This document shows, one piece after another, positions 34,475 to 45,547 of a stretch of DNA of 64,000 nt. Within the stretch, counting starts at the first letter, position 1, and each line of letters begins with the position of its first letter. A program made the translations under genes and the position numbers. Source of the DNA: Volutella citrinella (lineage: Eukaryota > Ascomycota > Sordariomycetes > Hypocreales > Nectriaceae); NCBI GenBank assembly GCA_034401135.1, contig JAWZSP010000007.1, positions 558,001 through 622,000 on the forward strand, given 5' to 3'. Under the pieces are notes generated by a model. It saw only the letters and a list, made by a program, of their open reading frames with translations, was not told the origin of the DNA and did no database searches.

Positions 34475-34753
34475 TTACTTCGTCTTCTCGCAGCCAACCT
34501 CATTTCCCTGGCAAACGCAAGCGGTCCACTCGAGGCAGAGGGCAACATTGCTCCAGTGGCCCCCATCGTCGCTATCGTCAGGAATGCACTCGTATATGCC
34601 CTCAGGATCCGTTCCGCTGCAGGCTGACCTTATTCCCTCGCCGGGGCTGCAGCCAGAGTCGGGGATGATATCCGCATCGCAGCTAGTAGCTGAAGCGGTG
34701 ATGGCAGCAGCCAAGAGGTAGAGCGCAGTAAGTAACCGGCTGTTGGAATGCAT
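34475..34753 (-). CDS. Small secreted protein with eight cysteines, 92 residues
   Basis: A minus-strand ORF with a classic signal peptide (MHSNSRLLTALYLLAAAITA, cleavage near ASATS). The mature part of about 68 residues holds eight cysteines, enough for four disulfides, in an acidic context (for example ECIPDDSDDGGHWSNVALC and ACVCQGNEVGC near the end). Its size and cysteine density fit fungal effector-type or antimicrobial-like secreted peptides, but no known pattern such as CFEM or hydrophobin is matched. AT-rich TATATATA-like sequence lies about 130-140 bp upstream of the start. The function is unknown. Confidence 0.65.
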   Translation of the reverse strand: MHSNSRLLTALYLLAAAITASATSCDADIIPDSGCSPGEGIRSACSGTDPEGIYECIPDDSDDGGHWSNVALCLEWTACVCQGNEVGCEKTK

Positions 34754-35883
34754 CTTGCTGCGTCAAGATATATTGCAAAATCACCTTGTGATTAAATTCT
34801 GCGGTGGATTCAGCGAGAGTGTGAAATTATTGGTTTGTTTTTGCTTTCAGTTCTCCAGTCTGTGGCTGTGCGGTGGACGCAGGAATATATATACACACAA
34901 TACACGTATATATTGCTCGACACAGGCAGCAAGCACGTGGAATCCTCATCAGACGTAGACCATGGGAGTCTTGCGATCCCTCCATTCCAGAAAGAGAGAC
35001 ACCCCCGGTCTTTTCGTTTGAGAGCTCCCAAAGTCTCCTCTGTGTGGTCGCTTGGCAACCTTGGATTATCAGCCTAAGACACTTTCATGGAACTTTTTCC
35101 CGACGTCTTGGCACATGATTGAGTTAGCTGAAACCCGACATCCAGTTAGTACCAAGTAATACAATGCTAGATTGTAGGTGTAATAGACTGCCTGAAAGGG
35201 AAGAATGATGGAAATCGGTGCAGGAGAAAACGTAAAATCTATCCATGGCTTCCTCCGCATTTCTGGTTCGGCAGGCATTGGATATCTGAGAACAAGCATA
35301 CTATCAATCAACATATAACATCAGACACACACACGGGATTCCTCAGCCAAGTTCCAGTAGGGTTGTTTTAAAGACAGTGTTCCGTGCTCCCAGCTCGTTC
35401 AAAGACATAATGCTATTAAAAGAAGAGCAGGTGTGCCTATTCTCCTTTTCTCCTTTTTAGCCTGTCTTTTCTTGAATTGAGGAAGCTGGTGAGCAGATCA
35501 GGAGGTGTCCCTAAGGTGAGCCTAGAATCCCCCAGACAGGAGGAATTGACCAACCCCAGGCATGCTTGTGGTGTCCGTATGAGCCTTGGCGAGACGGGGG
35601 TAGGGTCCAGGACAGTACATCATCGTCTATAGAGCCGGTCGATGCAAACTGGGATGGCCAGTCAAAGGCCAGGATGCCCGTGGGAGTACCCGAACCGACG
35701 ATTTTTCGCTGACGGGTGGCATACACGAGGCCAATAGATATTGAAAGAGAACCGCTCATCCGGCATTGATAGATAGGGGGGTTATTAGCACGCCTACTGA
35801 CAAAAAGTCTTGGCCGCTTGGTGAGCCAAGCCAAAAAAGGAGAAGCGCGATGGGCAAAAAGATATTGGACGGCGTGGGGCAAT
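34754..35883. other. Intergenic
   Basis: About 1.1 kb. Apart from the TATA-rich stretch at 34884-34913 serving the minus-strand small secreted protein, nothing is recognised. Confidence 0.45.
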
Positions 35884-35978
35884 TGCTCCCGGCAGGGCTT
35901 GAACCTGCGACCTTCGCATCACTGAAACTTGGAGGACAAGTATTAGTACGAAGCTCTAACCAACTGAGCTACGGAAGC
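35884..35978 (-). tRNA. tRNA-Ile (anticodon AAU) with intron
   Basis: The minus strand folds as a tRNA. The acceptor stem is GCTTCCG with CGGGAGC plus discriminator A. The D arm is GCTC-AGTTGGTTA-GAGC. The anticodon stem is TCGTA with TGCGA, and the T arm is GCAGG-TTCAAGC-CCTGC. The anticodon loop is CTAATAA once a 21-nt intron (CTTGTCCTCCAAGTTTCAGTG) after position 37 is removed. The intron can form a small CTTG/CAAG hairpin. No CCA is encoded, as expected for a nuclear eukaryotic gene. The A and B box promoters lie in the D and T arms. Confidence 0.93.
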
Positions 35979-36364
35979 CTTCCAATTGTTGAGAATCATC
36001 CTTGTTATTTTTAGCTATGGAGGCTTTCAAACTCACCGTCATTATTACGACACCCTTGTAAATTCGCCTTCATCCGATAAACCATCTAAGGGAGAAATAG
36101 TATTCTGTAGACGAATCAAGGTAGCATGTTTTTGTGAGTACATTGTGTTGAAGGTGGTGGGCTCAATAACCCTATTCGTCGAAAATCACCAATCTCAGCG
36201 GGTGAAGGCGTAGCCACTAAGCTCTCAGAAAAATAACAGCTACGGCCTGGATCGATCAATCTTAAGGACATCAATTAATCGGATCAATCAAATATACTAG
36301 GGCCTGGACCATCGTTGTTCGGCGACGAGAGACAAATACAAGATGAAAGACGGCGCTCCCTACC

Positions 36365-37327
36365 CTACATTTTCTTCTTCACCAGAAGCAGAGCGCCCTT
36401 GGTTGCTCCTCGGAGCACCTCCTCGCCCTCGGGAACACCAGCCTCGTGCAGGAGGCGCTCTATTTTCCTCCGTAGCCGTCTCACGACATCCTCTTCCGTG
36501 CCCGCTTTGTCCGGATTCGCCTCGCGCCAGCGGGTGACGGGGCTGGTGGTAGATAAGCCCATCTCGACAACGTCCAAGGTCCAAACCTCGCTGCCCGCAT
36601 GCAGCCGCTGGCCCTCTGCGTCACTAGACTCGTTGCCCGGTGTGCCCCATTCCTTGCGGACAAACGTGGCCTCGTCGAACTCGGGAACGGGCTCAGCCAG
36701 CGCCCAGGGCAGCGGCAGCTCCGAGTAGAGGTTCTCGACTTGCTGGTTGCCCGGGGCCATGAAGGGCATCAGCTCGTTCTTCATCATGTCGTCGAGGGCG
36801 GCCGTAATGGCCTCGGCGTTGGGCACTGACTCCTCTGCGCCCCTGGTCTGGGTCATCCAGATGGCGATGGTGCCGCCCGGCCGCAGGAGCTGTGCGGCGC
36901 GGGGCCAGAACTTGGCCATGTCGAACCAGTGGGCGGCGGCAGCGGCCGTGATGAGGTCGGCCGTGCCGTCCGGGACAATGTCCTGCCCGACGGCCAGCTC
37001 CTCTGCCGTGGTGAGTTGGAAGCGGATGGGCTCCCCGCTGGCCGACACGCCCCCAGCCTCCTGGGCGGCGGCAATCATGCCTTCAGAGGGGTCGAAGCCG
37101 AAGGCGCGCTCGAAATGCTCGGCCAATGGCTGGACGACGGTGCCGGGGCCGCAGCCGACGTCGACGAGGGTGCCGAGCTGGCCGCCGGTGGATACATGGT
37201 GGTTGACGATGCGCTGGAGGAGGTCTTGGTGGTAGCCTTTCCTGCCCTGGGCGTACTTTGCGCCCTCCTTGCTGGTGTAGGCGCGGAATGTCTTCTCCGT
37301 CTGATGCGGCTGCGCGGGGTCTGTCAT
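36365..37327 (-). CDS. SAM-dependent class I methyltransferase (trans-aconitate methyltransferase-like), 320 residues
   Basis: Single-exon minus-strand gene. SAM-binding motif I is TLVDVGCGPGTVVQPLAEHF, followed by the acidic strand end (GFDPSEGMI), motif II around DLITAAAAAHWFDMAKFW and motif III LLRPGGTIAIW. This layout matches fungal Tmt1-like (trans-aconitate 3-methyltransferase) and related small-molecule methyltransferases, which act in the cytosol. The true substrate is uncertain. The C-terminal 120 residues are family-specific and end in KGALLLVKKKM. A P450 gene lies 0.85 kb upstream, transcribed divergently. Confidence 0.88.
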   Translation of the reverse strand: MTDPAQPHQTEKTFRAYTSKEGAKYAQGRKGYHQDLLQRIVNHHVSTGGQLGTLVDVGCGPGTVVQPLAEHFERAFGFDPSEGMIAAAQEAGGVSASGEPIRFQLTTAEELAVGQDIVPDGTADLITAAAAAHWFDMAKFWPRAAQLLRPGGTIAIWMTQTRGAEESVPNAEAITAALDDMMKNELMPFMAPGNQQVENLYSELPLPWALAEPVPEFDEATFVRKEWGTPGNESSDAEGQRLHAGSEVWTLDVVEMGLSTTSPVTRWREANPDKAGTEEDVVRRLRRKIERLLHEAGVPEGEEVLRGATKGALLLVKKKM

Positions 37328-38171
37328 CTCGAGTCGGGCTGACGTGGATGGTACAAGGAAAAGGGATTCAAGCCGGGTGATGCGATGATATCTTGCTTCA
37401 GCAACAGGTGTATGCTACATTTATAGACGGCACTCAATATCGCTGCGATAGGGGCTGCACGAAGAGCTGGTTGACAAGGAAATGCTGTCGCCTTGGACGC
37501 TGGACGTCCTTACCCCGCAGCCGGGACGGAGATTATGGACGGGACGGAGTTGGAGTATGTGCGCTTGAATCCCGGCCAGCGACTGAACACGGTCGGGGTT
37601 CATAAGAGGATGTTGTGCCGACAATCCGATCTGATACGACTGCCTCCATTGCGCAGAGTGACGCTTACTGACGCGCTGGCAAAGAAGCTACTTTATTTTG
37701 CCTATTGGGGCATCGCTCACTGTAGTTTTAGCGTCGATCTGTCGCACTGCCCCTCAATCCACTCACGCCTGTGGCGATTCTAATTCGCAATTCTACCTCA
37801 ATCTCTAGGCTGCACTTCCTCGAATTTACCTATTCCAGCTCGCCCCGACTGGCATCATTCGCTGTCGCTGTCGCTGCCGTAAACAAGCCCGGCTCCCCAT
37901 TCCTTGGTCGATGAATGACTCTGCGTGTCACTGCCAAGCCGCCACGTCTAGACCCAGCAGCCGTGGCGCAGCAGCCAAGTGGTGGGATTGGCTTCTGGTT
38001 GTCGTTCGTATCCGTCGGGTCCAACTCCAACAATTCATGAATTTACAAGAATTAATTCAAATAAAACCCACCAACCCCCTCGCGCCATCTGCGAACCAGT
38101 TCCATGGACGCAACGCATACCACATTGTAGCCCGCACCCACAGTGTCGGGTCTAGTCCCTAGCCATCGAGT
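37328..38171. promoter_or_regulatory. Divergent intergenic region between methyltransferase and P450
   Basis: These 844 bp lie between divergent start codons and contain the promoters of both genes. No clear TATA box, palindromic operator or RNA gene was recognised. Confidence 0.45.
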
Positions 38172-39746
38172 ATGGGCCTTCAGCTTCTCAGTGCTTCTAC
38201 AATTGGCCTCGTCGCAGTCGCATTGGTCGTCTCCACCCTGCTCAAAGACATGGCCTCCGGCATGGCTTCTACCCTGCCGGGCCCTCGCCTGCTCAAACTC
38301 ACAAGGCTTCCCAAGCTGTACCACCAGGTCCGCCTCAACCTTGGCCCTTTCATCGACAAGCTGCACAAGACATACGGCCCGGTGGTGCAGATTGGCCCGA
38401 CCGAGGTGTCCGTCTGTGGCGTGGATGGCGCAAGGGATGTCTTCACTGTAGCACAGCGCCTCGATCGGCCCTACGAGCTGGCATTTTTCCATAACTACGG
38501 CACGGAGAATCTCGTCTCGACGGTTCGCGGGGATGTGCACCAGGAGCGAAGGAGGCCCATCCGTAACATATATTCAGCCAAGGTCGCCGAGTCAGAGGAG
38601 TTGTCCAACGTCATCAACGACGCCGCACAGGGACTGCTGGATCTTGCCCGTGAGCAGATGAAGGCAGATGGCGAGGTGGATCTGAAGCCTTGGCTGCGCT
38701 GCGCTCTCTATGATATCATGAGCTTCGTCGTCTACGGCCCAGATAACAAGACGAACCTCCTGGGCGATGCTAAACAGAGGCTGACCAGCATAAAGGACTT
38801 TGAATTTTTGAGACGGCGACTGACTAGTCTTCATACCGGTATAATGTTTCTGTTCCCTGGTCTTACGTTTCTCCTGCGGAAATGGCACCTCGCACCTCAG
38901 ACGATGAGCGCGTTGATTCCTAGCGAGCTGGTGGGCGATTCTGTAGGAAGAGATGCGCTCCGTTCGCTACAGAGCAAAGGCAATGACGATCTTCAAGGGC
39001 ACGAGGGACTGATTCAGCGTCTGTACCGCCACTTTGAAGAAAACGGCCCTTCTACAGCTGTGCCGTCCCTCGATTACATCCTCAGCGACTCCCTGGACCA
39101 TATGTGGGCTGGAGTGACCACCTCGTTAGACTCACTGGCCCCTTTGATCCGTTATCTTTCGCGACCAGAACACAGACATCGCCAAGAGCGGCTACGGCGG
39201 GAGATCCAAGACGCAGCCAAAGAGGCCGGCGTCCACGTGTCGGAGCTGTCGGCGACGCAACTCAAGAATCTGCCCTTTCTCGACGCAGTCATCAAAGAAA
39301 CGCTACGGATCGCCCCCCCGCTGCCGTTTGCCCTCGAGAGACGCGTGTCAAAGGCGGACGGGAAAATCAACGTGCTGGGGCACACGATCCCAGAGGGCTG
39401 GGACATTACCGTGCAGACAATCACCATGGCCAAGAGCCCCGACGTGTTTGACGACAGCGACAGCTGGATCCCCGAGCGGTGGATAGACGGGCGTGCGGGC
39501 GCCGAGGGGGAGGCCATGAGGAAGGAGTCCATCAGGGATATGAAGCGGCACTTTATGGCTTTTGGGAGCGGGTTGAGGATGTGCCTGGGCGCCAACGTGG
39601 CTCAGAGCGTTGCGAGGGGGATCGTGGCTGGCCTGTACGCAGGGGCTGGGACGGAGTTTGGTGAGGGGAGGGATCAGGGGGAGAAGCGGAATGAGTTTAT
39701 TCTGGAGGGACAGAGACAGGACTGGATAAAGGTTGAGAGCCTCTGA
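38172..39746 (+). CDS. Cytochrome P450 monooxygenase, 524 residues, intronless
   Basis: An N-terminal membrane anchor (LSASTIGLVAVALVVSTLL) is followed by a proline hinge (LPGPRLLKL). The I helix reads HMWAGVTTSLDSL, with the A-G-x-x-T oxygen-activation motif. The K-helix ExxR is in KETLRIAPPLPFALERR, the PERF-type motif is WIPERWIDG, and the haem loop is FMAFGSGLRMCLGANVA with the thiolate Cys in F-x-x-G-x-R-x-C-x-G. All catalytic signatures are intact. It should be an ER-bound monooxygenase needing cytochrome P450 reductase. The lack of introns is unusual for a fungal P450 but not disqualifying. The substrate is unknown, and no biosynthetic backbone enzyme lies nearby. Confidence 0.93.
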   Translation: MGLQLLSASTIGLVAVALVVSTLLKDMASGMASTLPGPRLLKLTRLPKLYHQVRLNLGPFIDKLHKTYGPVVQIGPTEVSVCGVDGARDVFTVAQRLDRPYELAFFHNYGTENLVSTVRGDVHQERRRPIRNIYSAKVAESEELSNVINDAAQGLLDLAREQMKADGEVDLKPWLRCALYDIMSFVVYGPDNKTNLLGDAKQRLTSIKDFEFLRRRLTSLHTGIMFLFPGLTFLLRKWHLAPQTMSALIPSELVGDSVGRDALRSLQSKGNDDLQGHEGLIQRLYRHFEENGPSTAVPSLDYILSDSLDHMWAGVTTSLDSLAPLIRYLSRPEHRHRQERLRREIQDAAKEAGVHVSELSATQLKNLPFLDAVIKETLRIAPPLPFALERRVSKADGKINVLGHTIPEGWDITVQTITMAKSPDVFDDSDSWIPERWIDGRAGAEGEAMRKESIRDMKRHFMAFGSGLRMCLGANVAQSVARGIVAGLYAGAGTEFGEGRDQGEKRNEFILEGQRQDWIKVESL

Positions 39747-40099
39747 GTGGCGGACTTATCTGCCATGTTAAGTGTACGATAATGGCTCTGCTCTATTCTG
39801 TATTGAAGGAATCTCCAATTTCAATATTGAAAGATCTCCGTTCCGGTGAATGAATAACTGCATACTTGAATCCAGCTTAAAAATATAGCATGAAATTAAC
39901 AGCATTAGTCACTAAACAGATTCATCTAATTGACTGGTCGATTAATTTTGGTATTCGTTAACTCTATAAACATCAATGTCTGTATACGTGTACCCTCCAG
40001 CGGGCAGCATATGGTTAAACAAGTCTGTACATGTCCACACAGTGGATCATCATCCGTTCTATAAAACAAATCTGTCGTATCGGCACAGTTGGCCTTGGT

Positions 40100-41570
40100 T
40101 CATTTGCTGTACTGGACCTGGAACGTCTTGGTGTAGGCGATCCCGCTGCGATCCAGTATCGCCTCCTCGCTCGTGTCATCTCGACTCGACGCGTGCGTGT
40201 CTCTGTCCACCGACTTGAGATGGCCCGCGCCGACCGTCCTCTGCGCGTTGGCGCCGTCATTGTTGTCCCACACGGTGGCCAGCTCGACGTCGAACTGGGA
40301 GTAGCCGGTGTGCTGCTTGTGGCTCTTCTTGCTGACGGACATGTCGAACGTGTTGCCCGTCTTGGATGGGTGCGACTGCGAGCCGTAGGAGCTGCCCATG
40401 ATTCTGGGCGCTAGGTTCTTTAGGAACTTGCGCAGTGTTGGCATGGATGCGCAGGTGATGAAGAGGTTGACTTCTACGAAGCTATACATGATTTAGGATG
40501 TGAGATCTTGGGAAGAAGAATGGTGGCACTCACGACCAAACGTTGGCGGTTGCGGCGACCCAGGGGATGTCGGTTGACGTGAGGAGTGATGGCAAGTAGG
40601 CCATACGAACGATGGAGGTTGCAACGGTACTGTAGCGCTGTCAGCCATCAGGTCCATCATCTTCTGTAGAGTCGAGGTAGAACGAACACAGAGCCAATCC
40701 CAAACATGATCCCCGCTCCAAGCTTCTGCTGGATCGGCATCTTCAGTCGCACGACGGTGGGGATCGGCAGGATGAAGAGCACCACATCGGAGACGATGTT
40801 GGCGATGGCGATGGCAATGTAGAGCGGTGGCTGGGCGATACACTTTCCTGGGACGTCGAGGTCCCAGGCGGAGCGGATAGGACGGCACCCGAAGAGGAGG
40901 AGGCCGGCGATGACGCTCGTGTAGCCGACGACCATGCCCAGAGCGGCGAAGACGGTGATGCGGAACCACTTTTGGGGCGAGATGCGGAGGTAGAATGTTA
41001 GTAGGGACGACTTGCTCAGGCCGTTGCACGCGATGAAGACGGGGGCAGCGATGTAGGAGCTCTGCGGGCCGGTCAGTCAAGTCGGGAGGATATCGGTGGC
41101 GTCCGGGGAATGTCTCACAAGCATGTGCTTCCCGTACGTCTCGATGGGCATCTCCCATGCATGGTGACACAGGCCGCCTATTGAGATGGACCCTGCAAGC
41201 CATGAAGCGGCGGTTAGCTGCGGTGGACGTGTAGCCGGCTGGACTGCGTACAAATCTGTGTCGACTGCATCACGAGCGACGCGATCCATGCGAGGCTTAT
41301 CAAGTCTGCGAGTGGCAGTTCAGTTTATATTGTCGACTACCTCGTCCTCCGACAGAACGTACAGTCATCGATCTTGAGCCCGCCCATCAGCATGTGTTTC
41401 GTGTACAGCCGCTGGCCGAGGCTCAGGATGGCGAGGGATCCTAGACACCCAAAGATAAGATAGTGCGTGAGGGCGTGCTGGCTCTGCGGGTTATCGAAGT
41501 CGACAATGTAACCGTCTGGGGGGAGGCGGATGACCGTCACGCCGTTGACGACGGGGTGTTGGGTCGCCAT
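40100..41570 (-). CDS. Rhodopsin-domain (PTH11-type without CFEM) integral membrane protein, 395 residues
   Basis: Six exons on the minus strand: 41570-41363, 41305-41252, 41192-41119, 41061-40688, 40629-40534 and 40481-40100. All have GT...AG junctions and consistent phase. The protein has seven predicted membrane segments. The third-to-fourth region carries FIACNGLSKSSLLTFYLRIS, then FGCRPIRSAWDLDVPGKCIA and SDVVLFILPIPTVVRLKMP, the hallmarks of the fungal rhodopsin domain family (PF20684). A hydrophilic Ser/Thr-rich tail follows. Related proteins include Pth11-type receptors in surface sensing, but those carry an N-terminal CFEM domain that is absent here. The ligand and G-protein coupling are unknown. 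Confidence 0.88.
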
Positions 41571-43339
41571 GTTGGGCGCGAGCTGCTTCGAGGCCCCCGA
41601 GATGCCGCGCTGCCGTGTTACAGGAAGAAACAGGGAAGAAGGAGAAGAGACAGTACAAGGTCAAGCCAACGATCGGGACGGGACGCCAGCATAAATATAA
41701 TATATCGATTGTTTTTCTGCATCATCCTGCATGGAATGGAAACACCAATGCTTTTTTTCATTCTTCACATACGGACCCAGCCATTCATCTGTGTTCTATG
41801 GATGGGCATTCGCAGGAAAATCCGACCAGGAGCCGGCCGTCGCACGTTTCTTTTTTGGCAGTGACAGATCAGCTTTCTGTGGTCTTCGCCTTGTCTGCGA
41901 GCAACAGCCCCGTGCCGGGAAGTGTGTGCGGGTTGTGGAGTTGCAGCCGCCCACAAATAACATCCCGACCGTTTCCCGTCGTTGGCTGTCGGCTGTTGCT
42001 TGCATGGCGAGGTTTCGACTCCCTGCGATGCCGGGCCAATTGGCGACCTCGGGCGGCGTATGGGGGGATCCAACGGCCGATGGGGCCCTTACCCGTCCTG
42101 ACATACGAGGCGATGCCAACGGATGCCCTGGTGTCGAACATGGAGTTGGCGGAGAGGCCCGCGTAGGCAAGGGCCTGAGGGGATCAAAGGGTCGCATCGC
42201 TTGCGTGCCTGGCAGCTGAGAGGGAAATGAGGAGATGACAGGCCGGGCTAGAGGTGTGATGGAATTTCGCAATCGGTACGACGGGATACGATGACACAAG
42301 TAATGCCGACATTATTTCACCCACGAGTGGTTGAGTTATAAGTGGACGGCCTCAGACTGTGCTCGCAGTCGGCCGGGTGCTGCCGACAATGGCCTCTCCG
42401 GTGCTTGCAAGGACGAGGCTGACAAGAAAACTCGCAGAATCAATTCAATGCATTGCAGCAATGGATACGTGTGTAGGTGCTACGGTGGTAGCATTGAAAG
42501 TGTTTGCGCATCACTGGACCGGAGCACAGCGCAGGGAGCGGAGGCAAGTGTCGCCATCACGGAGCAAGTCGGCGGACCACAAAGTAAAAAAAAGAGAAAA
42601 AGAAAGGAAAATCATATCATCCCGCTGCTGGCGTTACAACGGGCGACGTGACAGCGGGTGGGGACCGGCCATGTCCATGCCTGTCAAAAGACTGCGGCTC
42701 CATCTTTTGGGCGGAGAGCTAATTAATGGAGTCGTCGACGACGGGCAGAGGAGAGAAGATCCACAAGATCCACAAGTCTGGCTGCACAGCTGTGGGAGGT
42801 TGCAACGGCCCTGCATGACAACCATCGGGAGGCCTGGGCACTCGGCGCATCCCACGAACAGGCCAATTTGGCTGCTACGCGCATTAATGAGAGTCTGCAT
42901 TTCCCTTGGGGTTTGCTTGTTTCTGCTGCTGCTTTGTTGTCTGGGCTCCTCTTTTTTGTTTGATACAGTAGACATGCATAGATGTTCTGTGTAAACCTCC
43001 AGTTGTGGCTGTTGTCGATGCGGCGATGCGAAACGATCCGACCACACTCTTGCAACAACCAACAGACGCCACACAGCTCGGAATGGCACGAGCGTAATCT
43101 TGACTAGCGCGGGCAATACCTGCCGCATTTATGATGAACACCCGGAGACCAACGGGTGTCGAAAAGCCGCCTTTCTCCACATCTCGGCTGCTTATAACCC
43201 ATAGTCAGTCCTCCCCCCCTCGGGCTGTTGGCTCGAAGTGAAGCGCTTTTATCCCTTCTGTGCGCCGCAGTGGTATTAAGCTTGCCCTTCCTCTCTCGAC
43301 CCTTCTCGCAGGCAAATCAAACCCGTTCCCTCGACCAAC
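41571..43339. promoter_or_regulatory. Intergenic with promoter of the EthD gene
   Basis: About 1.77 kb between divergent genes. TATAA at 43193-43197 lies 147 bp before the EthD start and is the likely core promoter, followed by a CT-rich leader. No supportable gene is present in the rest. Confidence 0.5.
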
Positions 43340-44032
43340 ATGGCTCGTTTCACCCTCTTCCTCGCGGTCTTGACGGCCCTGGTCGGCGCCAGCCTCGCGG
43401 CGTGCAAGGCCCCCAACACTGGCCTTACACAGATGGTCACCTACGTCAAGCGCCGCGAGGACTTTACCCGCGACGAGTTCTGGACCTACTGGGAGACGCA
43501 GCACGCGCCCAAGGTGGCTCCCCTGGCCACCCACTTCAACATCACTCGCTATCAGCAGGTATGTCGTTGCCGTCTCCAGCCCTGGCCCACGCCTGTGCCG
43601 CACCCAGCATCCCGGGGATCGCTCGCTTCGTTTGGCACATTCGCTTGACATTCGTTTCGACCCCTCCTGTAATTCTATTTCACCCATGCTGACCGCGGCC
43701 CATATCACCAGATCCAAGTCGGCGGCAAGATCCTCCCCACCGAGTCTGGCGCTGACAAGCCCGCGTCGGCGGAGCTCGTCGACTTTGACGGCATCGCCAT
43801 GTTCCTGTACAAGTCGCCCGAGGTGCTGGTCGAGATGCTGTCCCACCCGTACTACCTCGAGGTGGTCGAGCCCGACGAGCACAAGTTCATCGACAAGGCT
43901 GCCTTTGGCGGAGGCATGGTGGCCACCTTTGTCGGCAAGAACATCGAGGCGGTTGACGGCGCTAAGGACGTCTGGGTTGGCGACAAGGCGACGGGCGACA
44001 AGTACAAGAAGCTTTTCCAAACGTACCTCTAG
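43340..44032 (+). CDS. Secreted EthD-domain protein (dimeric alpha/beta barrel), 179 residues
   Basis: Two exons, 43340-43558 and 43712-44032, with a 153-nt intron (GTATGT...CACCAG) joining RYQQ to IQVGGK in frame. The N terminus is a signal peptide (MARFTLFLAVLTALVGASLA). The remainder matches the EthD fold: MVTYVKRREDFTRDEFWTYW with the H of TQHAPKVAPLA, and HPYYLEVVEPDEHKFID near the C terminus. EthD-domain proteins are small, ferredoxin-like dimers found in degradation and polyketide pathways, mostly intracellular; a secreted form is less usual. Cys22 just after the signal is the only cysteine. The function is unknown. Confidence 0.85.
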
Positions 44033-44870
44033 GGGGGTCGCCGGTGTGGCAGTGTGTCATTGTAATGTCAAATGTGTTTGGTGTAATTGTATATATGTGT
44101 ACATACTTATCTATATATATCTAATGTCGATGTTTATTCTGGACTCTTGGCAGCTGCGCCGGATCGGGAAGTTGGACAAGAATGCCGCCACAATCGGCGC
44201 GGCTCGCTGTGTCGCGGGCAGTAATTGGGCAGGGGCCTGCTCCAATGCAAGCCATTCGATGCATGGATGCAGAGTTGGGTTGCAGAGCCTCCTGTGCCGC
44301 TCCGGAGGCTCGGAGTATGCAAGGCGGAGTGCAGGAAAGTGAGGCCATGCGTCAGCGTCACTCCAACATTGTGACATTGAGCCGTGAATAATGGCCGTTG
44401 GCGCTTTGGTCTTTGGTAATGAATTATTTCTGAATCGTCTTTAAATAGAGATGGTCGACATGTGCTCGCTATTATCGATGCACAGGGAACATTCGAGGCA
44501 GGCGAATGACAACAGTCGATGCATAATCTGTCGTCAATGTATTAAATGTCATCTGCACTCCGTACATTGCCCGTCCATATCCTGGACCACAACTCCGGGA
44601 CTCCAGCTGCCGCCAATGTCCACCAGTGGAAAGCGAGCAAAGCAGCCACAGCGGTGCCTGTTCGCCCAGTCCAACATCCCTGTTGGGTTTAGTCTCGTTC
44701 GTGGCCAGGGCATCCTCGGCTTGCCAAACCGAGTCAGTCAACTATAAGTTTTACAACACACCGCCCTATTTCGCAACCGCAGGACGTGACCCATTACTCA
44801 GCTCCCCCCTGAACCTGACATCGCTCGCCAAGAGTCCACCTTGACTCAATTACCTCCCCCCAGCTCAAGA
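44033..44870. other. Intergenic
   Basis: About 840 bp, with TATATATCTA-type AT-rich sequence after the EthD stop and no recognisable gene. Confidence 0.45.
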
Positions 44871-45547
44871 ATGGCATCCGTCGACGCACTCCAGCTGGTG
44901 CCCGTGACGCTGGCCGACGTGCCGGCCATCACGGAGCTGTGGTTCGCCGCCTTCACCGACGCAGGCGTGCGCGTCATGTGGCCCGACACAGCGGGCGTGC
45001 GTGGGTGGTGGGACGAGGCCAACGGCTTCGACCTCGCCAACCGGCCCTACCAGAAGTACATGAAGCTGGTCGACGACGGCTCCAAGGACGCACAGGGCCA
45101 GCCCCGGATGGTGGCCTTTGTGAAATGGGACCTGGGATCCCAGGACGAGCGCGGCCGCCGGTACCCCGCCTGGCATGAGGAGCAGCCGGCCGACCAGTGC
45201 GAGGGTTTCATCCAGCTCATGGAGACGGAGCGCCGCCGCGTCATGGGCCAGAAGAAGCACTACTGTGATTGAACCCCCTGGACACTTGAAGATTCTTGTC
45301 CCGCTGACCTTGACTAGACCTGGACATGCTCGCCGTCCACCCTGACTACCAGCGTAAGGGACTGGGCTCCCAGCTGATCCGATGGGGCTGCGATCTGGCT
45401 GACAAGGAGGGAGTTGAGGCCTATGTCGACGCCAGCCCCGAGGGTCGGGGTTTGTACGCAAAGCACGGCTTCATTGACCAGTCGTTGCCAGACGGCGAGA
45501 AGGCATACCTTGCCCCGATGGCGCGGCCGCCTGTTGTCGCTGCTTGA
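44871..45547 (+). CDS. GNAT-family N-acetyltransferase, 207 residues
   Basis: Two exons, 44871-45264 and 45318-45547, with a 53-nt intron (GTGATT...GACTAG) that restores HYYLDMLAVHP in frame. The start at 44871 (MASVDALQLVPVTLADVPAI) is typical of fungal GNAT proteins; ten in-frame codons precede it without protein character. Motif A with the acetyl-CoA P-loop is LAVHPDYQRKGLGSQLIRW (Q-x-x-G-x-G), followed by motif B around YVDASPEGRGLYAKHGF. It resembles the small cytosolic fungal GNATs that acetylate amines or antibiotics. The acceptor substrate cannot be deduced. Confidence 0.9.
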
